A stretch of 64,000 nt of DNA from Synanceia verrucosa (Eukaryota > Chordata > Actinopteri > Perciformes > Synanceiidae). Location: assembly GCA_029721515.1 (NCBI GenBank), contig CM056553.1:14078447-14142446 (forward strand). The letters run 5' to 3'. The position numbers and the translations under genes are program-made. The notes beneath the pieces are model-generated. The model did not search any database. It was given only the letters and a program-made list of their open reading frames with translations, and was not told the DNA's origin. Below, piece by piece: positions 1-11,100 of this stretch (position 1 is the stretch's first letter; each line of letters begins with the position of its first letter).

Positions 1-191
1 GGTACAACTGGGTGTCATCAGCGTAGCAATGAAAAGAGACGCCATGTTGGCCGGTGACACAACCCAGTGACAGCATGTAAAGGATAAATAGCAGTGGTCC
101 TAAGACAGATCCTTGAGGGACACCACAGGCGACGGGGGCTGTTTAGGACGTGGCACAACCCAGGCTGACGTACTAAGTCCTGACAGCAAGA
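1..191 (-). repeat. LINE reverse transcriptase fragment (catalytic core), minus strand
   Basis: On the minus strand the sequence encodes VACGVPQGSVLGPLLFILYM, then HCYADDTQLY at 31-2. GVPQGS and YADD are core motifs of the LINE reverse transcriptase. The upstream part (YLAVRT, stop, YVSLG, stop) is recognisable but carries two stops. The element continues off the left edge and is interrupted on the right by the Tc1 element at 192. Clade is probably L2/Rex1 (jockey superfamily), judged from motif style only. Confidence 0.8.
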
Positions 192-1422
192 TACAATATA
201 TTGCCAAAAGTATTCGCTCACCCATCGAAATCAGGTGTTCCAGTCACTTCCATGGCCACAGGTGTATAAAATCAAGCACCTAGGCATGCAGACTGCTTTT
301 ACAAACATTTGTGAAAGAATGGGTCGCTCTCAGGAGCTCAGTGAATTCCAGCGTGGAACTGTGATAGGATGCCACCTGTGAAACAAATCCAGTCGTGAAA
401 TTTCATCGCTCCTAAATATTCCACAGTCAACTGTCAGCTGTATTATAAGAACGTGGAAGTGTTTGGGAATGACAGCAACTCAGCCACAAAGTGGTAGACC
501 ACGTAAACTGACGGAGCGGGGTCAGCAGATGCTGAGGCGCATAGTGCGAAGAGATCGCCAACTTTCTGCAGAGTCAATCTCTACAGACCTCCAAATTTCA
601 TGTGGCCTTCAGATTAGCTCAAGAACAGTGCACAGAGAGCTTCATGGAATGGGTTTCCATGGCCGAGCAGCTGCATCCAAGCCATACATCACCAAGTGCA
701 ATGCAAAGCGTCAGATGCAGTGGTGTAAAGCATGCCGCCACTGGACTCTAGAGCAGTGGAGACGTGTTTTCTGGAGTGACAAATCACGCTTCTCCATCTG
801 GCAATCTGATGGAGGAGTCTGGGTTTGGCGGTTGCCAGGAGAACAATACTTGTCGGACTGCATTGTGCCAAGTGTAAAGTTTGGTGGAGGGGGATTATGG
901 TGTGGGGTTGCTTTTCAGGAGCTGGGCTTGGCCCCTTAGTTCCAGTGAAAGGAACTCTGAATGCTTCAGCATACCAGGACATTTTGGACAATTCCATGCT
1001 CCCAACTTTGTGGGAACAGTTTGGAAATGACCCCTTCCTCTTCCAACATGACTGTGCACCAGTGCACAAAGCAAGGTCTATAAAGACATGGATGACAGAG
1101 TCTGGTGTGGATGAACTTGACTGGCCTGCACAGAGTCCTGATAGAACACCTTTGGGATGACTTAGAGCGGAGCCTGAGAGCCAGGCCTTCTCATCCAACA
1201 TCAGTGTGTGACCTCATAAATACGCTTCTGGAAGAATGGTCAAAAATTCCCATAAACACACTCTTAAACCTTGTGGACAGCCTTCCCAGAAAAGTTGAAG
1301 CTGTTATAGCTGCAAAGGGTGGACCGACGTCATATGAAACCCCATGGATTAGGAATGGGATGTCACTTAAGTTCATATGCGAGTCAAGGCAGGTGAGCGA
1401 ATACTTTTGGCAATATAGTGTA
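192..1422 (+). mobile_element. Tc1-like DNA transposon, family A, near full length, inactive
   Basis: 31-bp terminal inverted repeats (192-222 and 1392-1422) match except at one base, begin and end with TA, and contain TTGCCAAAAGTATTCGCTCA. The transposase frame starts at 319 (MGRSQELSEFQRG) but meets a TGA at 379. It then runs from about 463 through the paired-type DNA-binding region (SGRPRKLTERG) and shifts frame near 890 and again near 1145. DDE-type landmarks remain visible (WSDKSRF, FQHDC in place of the usual QDN, and IEHLWDDLER), with a short deletion just before the last. The 1231-bp length fits a near-complete Tc1. It is inserted in the LINE described on either side. Confidence 0.9.
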
Positions 1423-1923
1423 CGAGGCAAACTAGTCCAATGTGGAATGACAGAGTCCAGTATCAGTGTGGAGAAGTTTTAGAAGGATGTGATGTCAAAT
1501 GCTGCTGTAAGTTCAAGGAGAGCAGGGAGGGGGATCCAGTATCTGCAGACATGAGAAGGTCATTTGTGACCCTCACCAATGCTGTATCTGTACTGTGGGT
1601 GGTGCAGAAACCAGGCTGGAATTTTTCATACAGTGAGTGAATCTGCAGATAGTCTTGTAACTGTGCAGGAGCAGCTTTTTCAAGTGCCTTGGACAGGAAT
1701 GGAAGATGGGAGATGAGCCGATAGTTGGAGAGGTTGGATTTTTTTTTTTTTTAGGAGAGGTTTGATAACAGCAGTTTCAAGTGAAGATGGGACATGGCCG
1801 GACTGTAACGAATGATTTATTATTTGTGTAATGTGACATCTTATGGCAGACAGGTTTTATTGATGGGTGCTGTAGGGAGGAGATCCAGGGAATAAAACAG
1901 GAGCTAAGGGCAGTAGTAACAGG
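1423..1923 (-). repeat. LINE reverse transcriptase fragment, N-terminal part, minus strand
   Basis: Minus-strand translation, with frame breaks, shows NYRLISHLPFLSKALEK-like sequence, then QPGFCTTHSTDTALVRVTND and a degenerate DLSAAFD region. These are the blocks that precede GVPQGS/YADD, so this is the same LINE copy as 1-191, split by the Tc1. A run of 15 T on the plus strand (about 1739-1753) interrupts the frame. Confidence 0.72.
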
Positions 1924-2481
1924 AACATTAGGGTAAACAGACTGAGGCTTTTACTCAAGAAAAATACAACCCATGCACAATGAGGAGGGAATTAACTACA
2001 AAAACTACAGGCACTATAATCTACAGAGACTATGATAAATTACAACACAAAACTACCCTAATCTAGAGGGAATGAAAACTATGAATGAATGTAAATTCTA
2101 CTCAATATGGAGGGCTAAATAACTATAAACATAAAGCTGCACTAATGCTATCAAACTTTCAACAAAAACCACTCGGGAGTTACGAGGGAAATGCTGGAAA
2201 CACTTAAGGACATATGAGACGAAGGATGAGACAGATACAGGGAATATGACGATTTCGCACGGGAAAAAGAGGAGACTATTTATACACGAGGTAAGGGGAC
2301 ACAGGTGGACAGTCAGGGCAGGGCTGACAAGCACAGATGTAGGGACACAGGAGGGCAGGAAGCAAAACAATCTGAAACAAGAGGGAGACAGAGTTACTTC
2401 AGAATAAAACAGGAAATGACAAGACAACATGCAGGCACGGGACAAATATGGTAAACTTAACCAAACCAGACAGAGGGAGCA
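1924..2481 (-). mobile_element. LTR-like insertion (possible solo LTR) inside the LINE
   Basis: This 558-bp stretch is unlike the flanking LINE and is bordered by a 7-bp direct repeat TAACAGG (1917-1923 and 2482-2488). On the minus strand it has a TATA-like TATAAATAG around 2275-2285, followed by T-rich and C-rich leader-like sequence and an AGTAAAAGCC stretch, as in an LTR with U3-R-U5. It lacks clear TG...CA ends and no internal retroviral-type gene is present, so the class is uncertain. Confidence 0.4.
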
Positions 2482-3470
2482 TAACAGGTTGTAGGCAGGT
2501 AGATGGCAGAGATGGCACAGGAGAGCTGGAGAGCTGAGATCAGATGGATAGAGTTGATCTTTGAAAAATATGAGGAACATGTTGCATTGTTCTGTGTGGC
2601 TTTTACTGTGAGGGTTGAGAAGATGGTTTATAGTGGAGAAAAGCTGTTTGGAATTTCCTGGACTGTTGTTGATGATGTTGGAGTAGTAGTTGGACCAAGG
2701 TTCTTTAAGGACAACTGCATAGGCCTTCTGGTGATCTCTATAAGCTAACTTGTGGACCAGGAGGCCAGAAGATCTGACACGCCTCTCAATGGTATGGCCA
2801 GCAGCCTTCATTTTGTGTAGTTCACTGATGAACCAGGGGCAGTCAGAGAAAAGGACCCAGTTCTTGTTTTGAAGAGAGTGTGTATATCCAAGAGGCAGTG
2901 GAGAGAATTGATGTTGTGATCGACTGATTTGTTGACTGATGGATAGTTGGCTGAGGCCAGGGATTGCAGGTCGGAAGAAAATATGGCAGTTTTGATGTTA
3001 TTTGGACAGGATGGACAGGAAGCATCCATTGAAATGATGCTGTGATCAGAGACACCCAGGTCAAATACCAGCAGATAGCAGCAGAATCAGAGATTACAAG
3101 TCAAGACTGTGCCCCATGTTGTGTGCAGGTACATCAACATGCTGAGTGCAGTTGAGACAGTCCAGTACAGTATATGAAAGAAATCAGCTGCCAGTGGGTG
3201 GGGGGGATTGTCAATGTGGATGTTCATGTCTCCAAGAATGATACTATTGGAGGATAGAGAGCAGAGGGAGGTAAGGAGATCACGGAGCTCTGAAATGAAG
3301 GCTCGATGTGGTTTGGGTGAGCCCTGCAGGACTCTGAGGACAACCTCGAACACCACTTCTTTAGGACTGAGCAGTTTTGAGCTGGGAGCCTCCTCCTGTT
3401 TCTGTCTTAGTTTCTTGGCATAGTGTTTTGCCAGGTTGATAATTTTAAGATATTTGTAGGTTACAGGCAC
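2482..3470 (-). repeat. LINE endonuclease and linker region, minus strand
   Basis: Minus-strand frames give LTSLCSLSSNSIILGDMNIH, an AP-endonuclease block (3300-3200), and later MKAAGHTIERRVRSSGLLVH and KLAYRDHQKAYAVVLKE, then NYYSNIINNSPGNSKQLFST (2811-2580), the linker between endonuclease and reverse transcriptase in fish LINEs. The order on the minus strand (endonuclease, linker, RT) matches the fragments to the left, so one 5'-truncated LINE spans 1-3470 with two later insertions. Confidence 0.78.
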
Positions 3471-5129
3471 TAAAATTAAATTTGAAACCCCTCCAGATTA
3501 TTACAGAGATGTTAAAACCACTGGAACTTAACTGTTAATGAATGTGTTTCTAATAACTCACTGAAAACAGGGAAGTAAGGCCTCTGGGGAGTTGAGGAGC
3601 ATCTGGGCTTCCTACCCCTACCCCTAACCCTACCTGTGCACTTTGTGGGGACCCTTGTGATCTCCACACTTAACCCAAAACCTAACCCTATATTAGTGTG
3701 GGCTTGAAGTATGTCTTACCTGATACTTTTAACTGATCATATTCCAGCAGATCTGCAGAGCCCGCTCATATATGGGTGTGTCAAACAACACCGTAAAAGA
3801 AGAAAACGATTTGTTACTTTAAGGTTGAGTCATTATTTTTAAAAATCACATGTGAAAATGTGTAAAATCAAGCGCCCCTAAAGACAAAAGCAAAATGCTC
3901 ATGTTCCCTGATGGGTCTGTAGATTCCTCTGCTTCCTCCAAGAAACTCCATGTAGCTGTATATCACAGAATAACACAGAACAAACCAAACAGTCAAAGCA
4001 ACAGTGTAAATTTGCTCAAGTTCAACAGTAGACACGAGAGTATACTCCAACACAGATGATGTTTCTGGCACAAATGAGCTGATTGTGTTCCAGGTAAGGA
4101 GCTTGTGAGGTCTGGAGCAGAATCCAGGATTTCTGTTCTGTTCTATTCTAGAAATGAACTGACTTATAGAACACACTGTTGTGGTGGGTCACCAAGGAAA
4201 CACTTTTTGAAAGTATCCTGTTGTGAAAATAAATGTATGTAACCAGCCGTATAACACTGCTGTGAAATGATGCATACATATAGTTAATATATCAAACAGT
4301 GTTGTCATCAAATCAAATCAAAAACCTTTATTGTCATTATATGACAGTGCATACAACGAAATTAGGAACACCATCACAACCCCAGTTGATGGTCTCAAGA
4401 GCTGCCAGTATTACTACTACTGCTGCTACTACTACTACTAGGCTACTACCAATAATAGTAATAATAGTTATAATAATAATATATTTTTAAATAGTCTCTT
4501 TCTGGGTAATTTGATAAAATTGCTAACATGTGATGGGTGATATGGGTAAGTTCTGTGATGATTAAATCATAGTTTAGTAAGTATCACTTCCTCACATGCA
4601 CATTGTGTCTAAGCTCACCTTTCTGTCAGTGTTAAAATCCATATACACCCTCTCCCATCATGTTTCCATGACAACATACCCTCTGATGTTTCTGAGCCCA
4701 CCTTTACATCAACTCTGGTATCTTTTTAAAATCAACACCATAGCTGGGCGTTCTTTGACTTTGACGCCTTCTGGCCCAGTGCTCCCATGCAAGGCAGAGT
4801 TAGGAATCAGACCAGTTTATTCAAACTGAAAAAAGCAGCTGGCAGTCATACCTCAAATTCCATTAGCATTGTAATATAAATCTGCATTATGGGAAGTTAA
4901 ACCACAGCTCCCAGTCTTGGTCAACAGTGTTTAACACCATATCTTGATAAGATAAGATGAGGTAATGGAATAAAGGGAATAAAACAAAAAATGAAAAATT
5001 ATTTAGAACTCTATACCACCCTCTTTTGGATCTGTTCAGTAAAGACGTCATTTCTAAGGGAGCCAGCTATTTGGTCAGTGTGTTAGTGATGTTGCATATG
5101 ATAATAGGGGAAAGAAATTCTTGTCTAAA
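3471..5129. other. Upstream flank without recognisable gene
   Basis: Holds degenerate telomere-like hexamers (CCCTAACCC near 3610-3690, with GTGGGGACCC nearby), a fish LINE 3'-tail-like stretch at 4310-4375 (repeated AATCAAATCA, then CTTTATTGTCATTATA), and a tri-nucleotide tract TAC/TAA at 4412-4485. No exon-like sequence was recognised. Confidence 0.5.
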
Positions 5130-6115
5130 TAGAATCAAAATCAGAATCAGTGTTATTGGCCAGGCATATTTTCACATACTAGGAATTTGACTCCGGTTTA
5201 CAGCGTTCTTTGTACCAACATAGAATCAGTAAAAATAAACATAAAAAGTGACAGACAGCTGCACACAAGGTAAAGAAATATGTAAAAGATAAATAGCAAA
5301 CAAACTAGCAGCAGCTCAACTGAATGTAACATGACTTAGACTCTGAGATTAAAAAAGTAGTAATGACACATGAGATAAATAGTAAATTGATAAATAGATA
5401 AATGTTAGAAACAGGTGTAAATTACAGTGGCTCTGAAGCGCCTGCCAGAGGGGAGGAGTTGTATCCAGGGTGTGATGGATCTGCAGATATGCTTCCAGCC
5501 CATTTCCTGACTCTGGACCCGTACAGGTCCTGGATGGAGGGCAGGCTGGTGCCTGTTATTCTCTCTGCAGTACTAACAGTCCATTGTAGTCTGTTCTTGT
5601 CCTGTTTGGTGGCTGACTCCTTCCTCTTAAGAGCATTCAGCTCCAGGTTTTTCTGACCACACCAGAGGGCCAGCTGTTCTACTTCTGTCTGTATGCAGAC
5701 CCGTTGCCGTCCCTGATGAGGCTGATGACAGGGTCTCCTGAGGTGCAGTCATTTGTAGAAAGGGAGAAGAGCACTGGGGAGAGCACACACCCCTGGGGGG
5801 CACCAGTGCTGGATGACTGGGTGCTAGCTGTGATGCTCCCAAGTCTCACCTGCTGCCTCCTGTCAGTCAGGAAGTTTTTAATCCATTGACAGTTGGGGCT
5901 AGACACATTGCGCTGGGAGAGTTTGGAGTGGAGCATGTCTGGGATGATGGCGTTAAACGCAGAGCTGGACAAACAGGATCCTTGCATATGTCCCTGGGGA
6001 GTCAGGGTGTTGCAGGATGTAATGCAGTCCCATGTTGACTGCATCATCCACTGACCTTTTTGCCCGGTAGGCAAACTGCAGGGGGTCCAACAGGGGGCCT
6101 GTGACGTCTTTCAGA
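5130..6115 (-). repeat. LINE remnant (RT and 3' region), minus strand
   Basis: Minus-strand frames, with frameshifts, contain NCQWIKNFLTDRRQQVRLGS, then SSSTGAPQGCVLSPVLFSLS and TNDCTSGDPV (GAPQGC replacing GVPQGS), then degenerate RTAERI-TSLPSIQDLY and DPSHPGY blocks (about 5450-5650). The 3' end is the common fish tail at about 5135-5200, whose plus-strand text has repeated AATCAGAATCAG. The catalytic DD box is degraded. This is a different LINE lineage from the copy at 1-3470. Confidence 0.75.
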
Positions 6116-7939
6116 TGGGTAGATGGGTAGGTAGAAAATGCTTCTTACATCTTTCAAAGTGACTCTAAAGTTTATCTAATGTTATTGAGTTGTGTGTATT
6201 GGGAGATTGATTTTCAGATGAAATTAAAGCTTGTTTAATTAGTGTTTAATCACCTGAAAATTAAAATTATTGCTGTCTTTGAATGAGCCCCTTACATCGA
6301 CATAGGTCCTTTCCATGTTGCATTGCCATGAACAAGTCAAACAATGGCAGCAGAAAGAGTCTGTCAAATGTTTACATTTTTTACATTACCTGTAAGCAGA
6401 CATGCTTATGCAAAATGCAGAGAGCAAAACCGTGGCACCACCAACCAATGACCAGCTCACAGAGACACTAAAATCTCATTTACTGAACCTGGATTAGAGA
6501 TGAGTTGCTATAATATCTGTATTTCTAAGTGCTTCCATTTTTTATCACAGTAACCTCAGGTCTGATCAAGGTGATTTTTGCAGTTTTTCTACTTGTGGAG
6601 GAAGGAGAAAGCAGATGAGACACGTTCACAAGCTCAAAGGATGACGCACAAGGAGGAAAGGTGAGGACAAACAGTGTGAGCTGGCAGACTCAATCGAAGT
6701 TGGTTAACGGTTCAATGGCTTGACGGAGTGCAAAAAAAGTGTTACTGCAAACCACTGTCTGATCTAATTTGCTACTGAGGCACTGTTGTGATGTTATGAA
6801 AGCCTCTGAGCGAGGTGAGTGACATTGCCATGGTCTTGGAAAGCAAGTGGAAGGGCACTTAATTGTAATCTGCAATCACACCCCAAAATCTATGCAGAGT
6901 TTTTAACGTTACTTTTAAATCCCCATGTAACAGTTACATTTTCAAATATTTGAAGTCCTGCATTGTTGACATCCATGTTCACTAACATTCTTCTTCCCTA
7001 TTTTATTCATAACATATTAAAAAAAAAACAAAAACAAAAACAAAAAAAACATTTGGCAACATCTAATAGTGTAGTTGTAGATTACAACCAACTACCCCTC
7101 TGCAGTGATGTTAATCCCTGAGTGCAAAACCATGTTAACACTATTCACTATCATACACCGTAGCATTTGGCAAAATCAGCACCAAAATGCAAGATGCTGT
7201 TTGAGACTATTATTAGCATGCAGGACACAGCTGCAGTCCTTCATGTTTTTTTTCCAGGTGTCTGAGTTGAAATAACAATATCCAATACATTTAATGTTCT
7301 TTTTAGTTGCAGCAATGACAGTAAGACAGATAGCCTCCAGAAATGTCCAGTGTTTCTTCATAAATCTGAGATTGATATTCAGATGACCAACTCTGTATTT
7401 TTGAGGCATAGATTAGTAGTGACCTGGTGTTTAACTATCAGGCCTGTCACTGATTTTGTTGTTGTGGAGGGAGGAGAGATGAGATGAGGGCAAAACATGG
7501 GTGAAGTGACGTTATCTGTACAGAAACTCAGCATCAAGATATTCCCTGTGATGCTGCTTGTACTGTCTGGAATGATGATGCACAAAAAGAGGAGATGAGG
7601 GAACATTTATGGGTTGGCAGACTATTGATTAAAGTTGTTGAATCAATGACTTTGTACACTCTGTGATATCAAGTACATATTTTGTTCAGATAATGCATCA
7701 CAAATATGACTCACTTTCTGTCATTGTTCCAGTCTGCTTATCCTCTAATGAGAATTTATATGTAATTTACAGAGTGACTGTTCAGCCCTTCTGTAAGAGG
7801 AAACAGGCTTTACATGCATTTATAATACAGATGAAGTCGAAATCCAAAATGAGTGAAATGGAGACTCGTCACGCTGCGCAGGCCTTTAGGCTCTACACGA
7901 CTCCACCTCGTTGTACTCATTCACTTCCCCTTAACGGCC
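6116..7939. other. Intergenic DNA upstream of dock2
   Basis: AT-rich unique-looking sequence with an A/C-rich run (AAAACAAAAAC type) near 7019-7050. I see no exon, RNA gene or transposon. Regulatory elements could be present but none can be named. Confidence 0.4.
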
Positions 7940-8117
7940 TGAAGTAAAGGAAGAGAGGAGAGACAGAAGAGGAAGAGAGGCGAGGGGGGATGGGCCTGTT
8001 GCTTTCATTTGAAGTAAAAAAAAATACAGAAGTGAGAACTTGAGCAGACACCCTCAAAAAGCAGAGAGAGAGAGGTGAGTCTGAAAGACGAGAAAGAAAG
8101 TGGGGCTACATGCAATC
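7940..8117 (+). promoter_or_regulatory. Putative dock2 promoter-proximal region and 5' UTR
   Basis: This purine-rich stretch lies just upstream of the start codon. It has no obvious TATA box. It contains repeated GGAA cores (GAGGAAGAGAGG near 7969-7980 and similar upstream), the core of ETS/PU.1 sites, which would suit a blood-cell gene. The transcription start cannot be placed from sequence. A good donor-like AG|GTGAGT occurs at 8073-8080 and could mark a 5' UTR splice. The assignment is by position and composition only. Confidence 0.35.
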
Positions 8118-8160
8118 ATGGCTCCTTGGGCGAGGACCAGCATGGAGCGATATGGTGTTG
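8118..8160 (+). CDS. dock2: dock2 exon 1 (coding part)
   Basis: Encodes MAPWARTSMERYGV plus the first base of codon 15, then donor GTAAGT. The start has A at -3 and G at +4, a good Kozak context. MAPW followed by an ER-GV stretch matches the DOCK2 N-terminus, unlike the MTRW start of DOCK1. Confidence 0.85.
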
Positions 8161-11100
8161 GTAAGTCACTTGTGTGTGTGTTTGTATTTGTGTGTGCATG
8201 TACATACATGTTGCTATAACGTCTCTCTGTTTAGGTGTGACGGTAAAATAGATTCCCATCACTTCCTGCTTAACAGGATGTGAGCAGGTGCTAACTTTAA
8301 GATGTACATATCACATGCAATTCTGCCCACATGAATTTCTAAAATCCTATTCACCATTTACCGTCAGTGCATCTGAACCTACAAGAGATTTGTTGGGTTG
8401 TTTGGTGGATATAATCATAAATGTCATTACCATCCATCCTAAACTGATGAGAAGTGAGTGGCATTTAGGAGGCATTGCTTATGCCTTACACATTATGCAG
8501 CACATAAAGAAGCAAGAAGACAAATTATCATGGCAATTTTAGTTTTGGAAAGAGTGATTTTGGCTCCAGGAACAAATCCCAGATCATGCAATGTCTCAGT
8601 GCTATCTGTATTTCATCTGGTATGTGGGTTGAATATGGTCGAGCTGAACAGCATGTGTTGCCGTTCGATATGTGAGACAGACAGAAACCTCAAAAGTACA
8701 GATTTGCTACCTCTAATACAGAACATAGTAGCGGAGGTTCACTGGCCTGTTACAGAAGATACATTGATTTATCAGGTTTACAATTTAAATCGTAGAAAGT
8801 GAGGGAAGAAGTTTGCATTTCAAGTTCTCCTGCTGCTTTGTATCTTAAGGTTGATGTTGAAAATGGCTTAGAATTTATACAAGCTATTTTGAATCAATTA
8901 TTAATAAGATTACTTAGTGAAGTGTTTTTATATAATGTATCTGTTGTGATTATCTTCCTGGCCTGTGTTAGACTGCAACACAGGAAGTGGAGGAAGAAGG
9001 AGGGACATATTTTTACTTTGAAGCCATAGAGCTAAATATTGTAGAAAACACACATCCTATACACACATAAACATTTGAACTATACAGTATATTTCAGCTG
9101 AAGTACGAAAGATGTGCCAGTTTTTAGGTTGAGTTATTCAGCAGTCATTTTGTAGCTGTGAAATCATTAAGTATAGGATGGAACAAAGCAGCCCTGTGCA
9201 GACAGACGATGTCAGTTTCAATTTCTGCAACAAACTGATCTCCTATGCTCTCTTTGCAGTGGGGCAGTGGCCTGCTGTTAGTGTTATACTGTACTCATTT
9301 GCTCTGCATGCCATCCGTATCTTATGTTTATATTTTACACTAGTTACACTTAAGTTAGGGATATTGTTATTTACATGAGTGCTTTTCCTATTTGGTCTGA
9401 TTTTGATGAAAAAAGTAATAGTTCCCTTTGATATTACTATTAATGAATGAGAAGAAACACCATTATCATTAGCTCAATATCTATTACCCCAAAAATTTAG
9501 AAGATATCAAAGATTGCCCCAAATAACCAAAACTGACAAAGTCAGTAGTGGGTGTTTCCACAGTTTGCCTCAATGACAGCTTGACAGTGACGTCTCCTGC
9601 TCCTCACCAGCCTCATGATGTTGTTCTGAGGCAATGCTTCCACTCCACCACAAGTGCTACACCCAGTTCAGCCAGGTCATGTGGGAGTGGGGTACGAGCA
9701 TCCAGTCGCTGCTTCAGCTGGTCCCAGACCTGCTCTATGGGGTTCAGGTCAGGGGACATTGCTGGCCATAGCACATGAGGCACTCCTACTTCCTGAAGTC
9801 CAGCTGTGACAATTTTGGCACCATGTGGTGGAGAATTATCATCCATGAACAGAAAGTTGGGGTGTGCTGGTGGAACTGGGGGATGATGATGGTTCTATGA
9901 TGCATCTGAGATAAGAACGTGCAGTGACTGAGCCATCTACAATCACCAAATCTGTTTTGAGCTGACTGGTGATGCCTGTCCAGACTGTTGCACCTCCTCC
10001 ACCAAAGTGAACCCTGGGGACCATGTTGACCTCAGTGTATCACTCATTTTGTCTTCTCCAGCAACACTGATGACCATCATTTCTGTGCAAAGTGACCTGA
10101 CACTCATCAGTGAACAGGACAGTAGACCACTGCTGCATTGTCCAGGTCACATGGTCTTGTGCCCACTGCAAACGGTTTACGGCAGTGTCTTGGTGTCAGT
10201 GGAGTCACATGTAACGGTTGTCTGACATTCAAGTCAAAGCAGTGGAGTTGGTTGTGAATGGTTTGTCTGGAAACACTAGTAGCCCTCACTTCTCTCCTAA
10301 ACAGGCCTGCAGCTGCATAACTGTGTCTGAGTGCACAGGTCCTTAGGTACTGGTCTTCATTGTGGTCCATTACTTGTGGGGCTCCACTCCTGGGTCTGTC
10401 ATGAACACTGCCAGTAGATCTGTGTCCTGCTTCAAGTCTGCTGATGACACTTTGAGACACACCAAGTTCACGAGCAACATCTGACTGCCTGTTACAGACC
10501 TGAAGGAGCGCTATGGTCAGATGTGCTGCTCTGATTAAGTGACGTTGTGTGTTCATGGCTGCTTGAATGATAAACTGGGAATGACTTAGTGACAACAACC
10601 AGCTTTTTATACCCCCAGAATGTTGAAATTGATGCCACATTGAAAAGGGTTGTATTTTTGTAATATTTGGTATTGGCCCCAGTATGTAAGGCCAATACAA
10701 TCACCCTAATACAATTTTATTGTCACTTAATTATAGTTTTTATTTTTAATGACTTTAATGAGTTTTTAAATGAAATTGTAATGGTTTACTTGTGAGTGAC
10801 TGAAATATTCTAGGCCTACTTAAAACTGTCTTACCATCATCACAATATCCTAGATGGAGTTGACATCTTCATATTGCTGTTTCTTTCTTACTAGCAATCC
10901 CATGCTCAAAGATATGAGTCAGAAGATATATCCTGTCAAACAATAAATTATGCAATTGTGATAAATCACAGAATTTCTATAGCCTTCGAATCCGAAGGAG
11001 TGCAATGAGCTAATGTAACAGAATGTCTACTTCAAAATATTGTTTGCCTTACAGAAATGTTATAACAATAGTATAGTTTCGAGGTGGGAGGCAATATCTA

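Noticed and set aside
463..1482. Transposase-like frames as possible host genes
   Set aside because: They lie between Tc1 terminal repeats, are broken by stops and frameshifts, and belong to the transposon.
2098..2811. A 237-codon minus-strand frame as a membrane protein gene
   Set aside because: It is a chance read-through joining the LINE linker region (to about 2530) to the LTR-like insertion; the hydrophobic part is C/T-rich LTR sequence.
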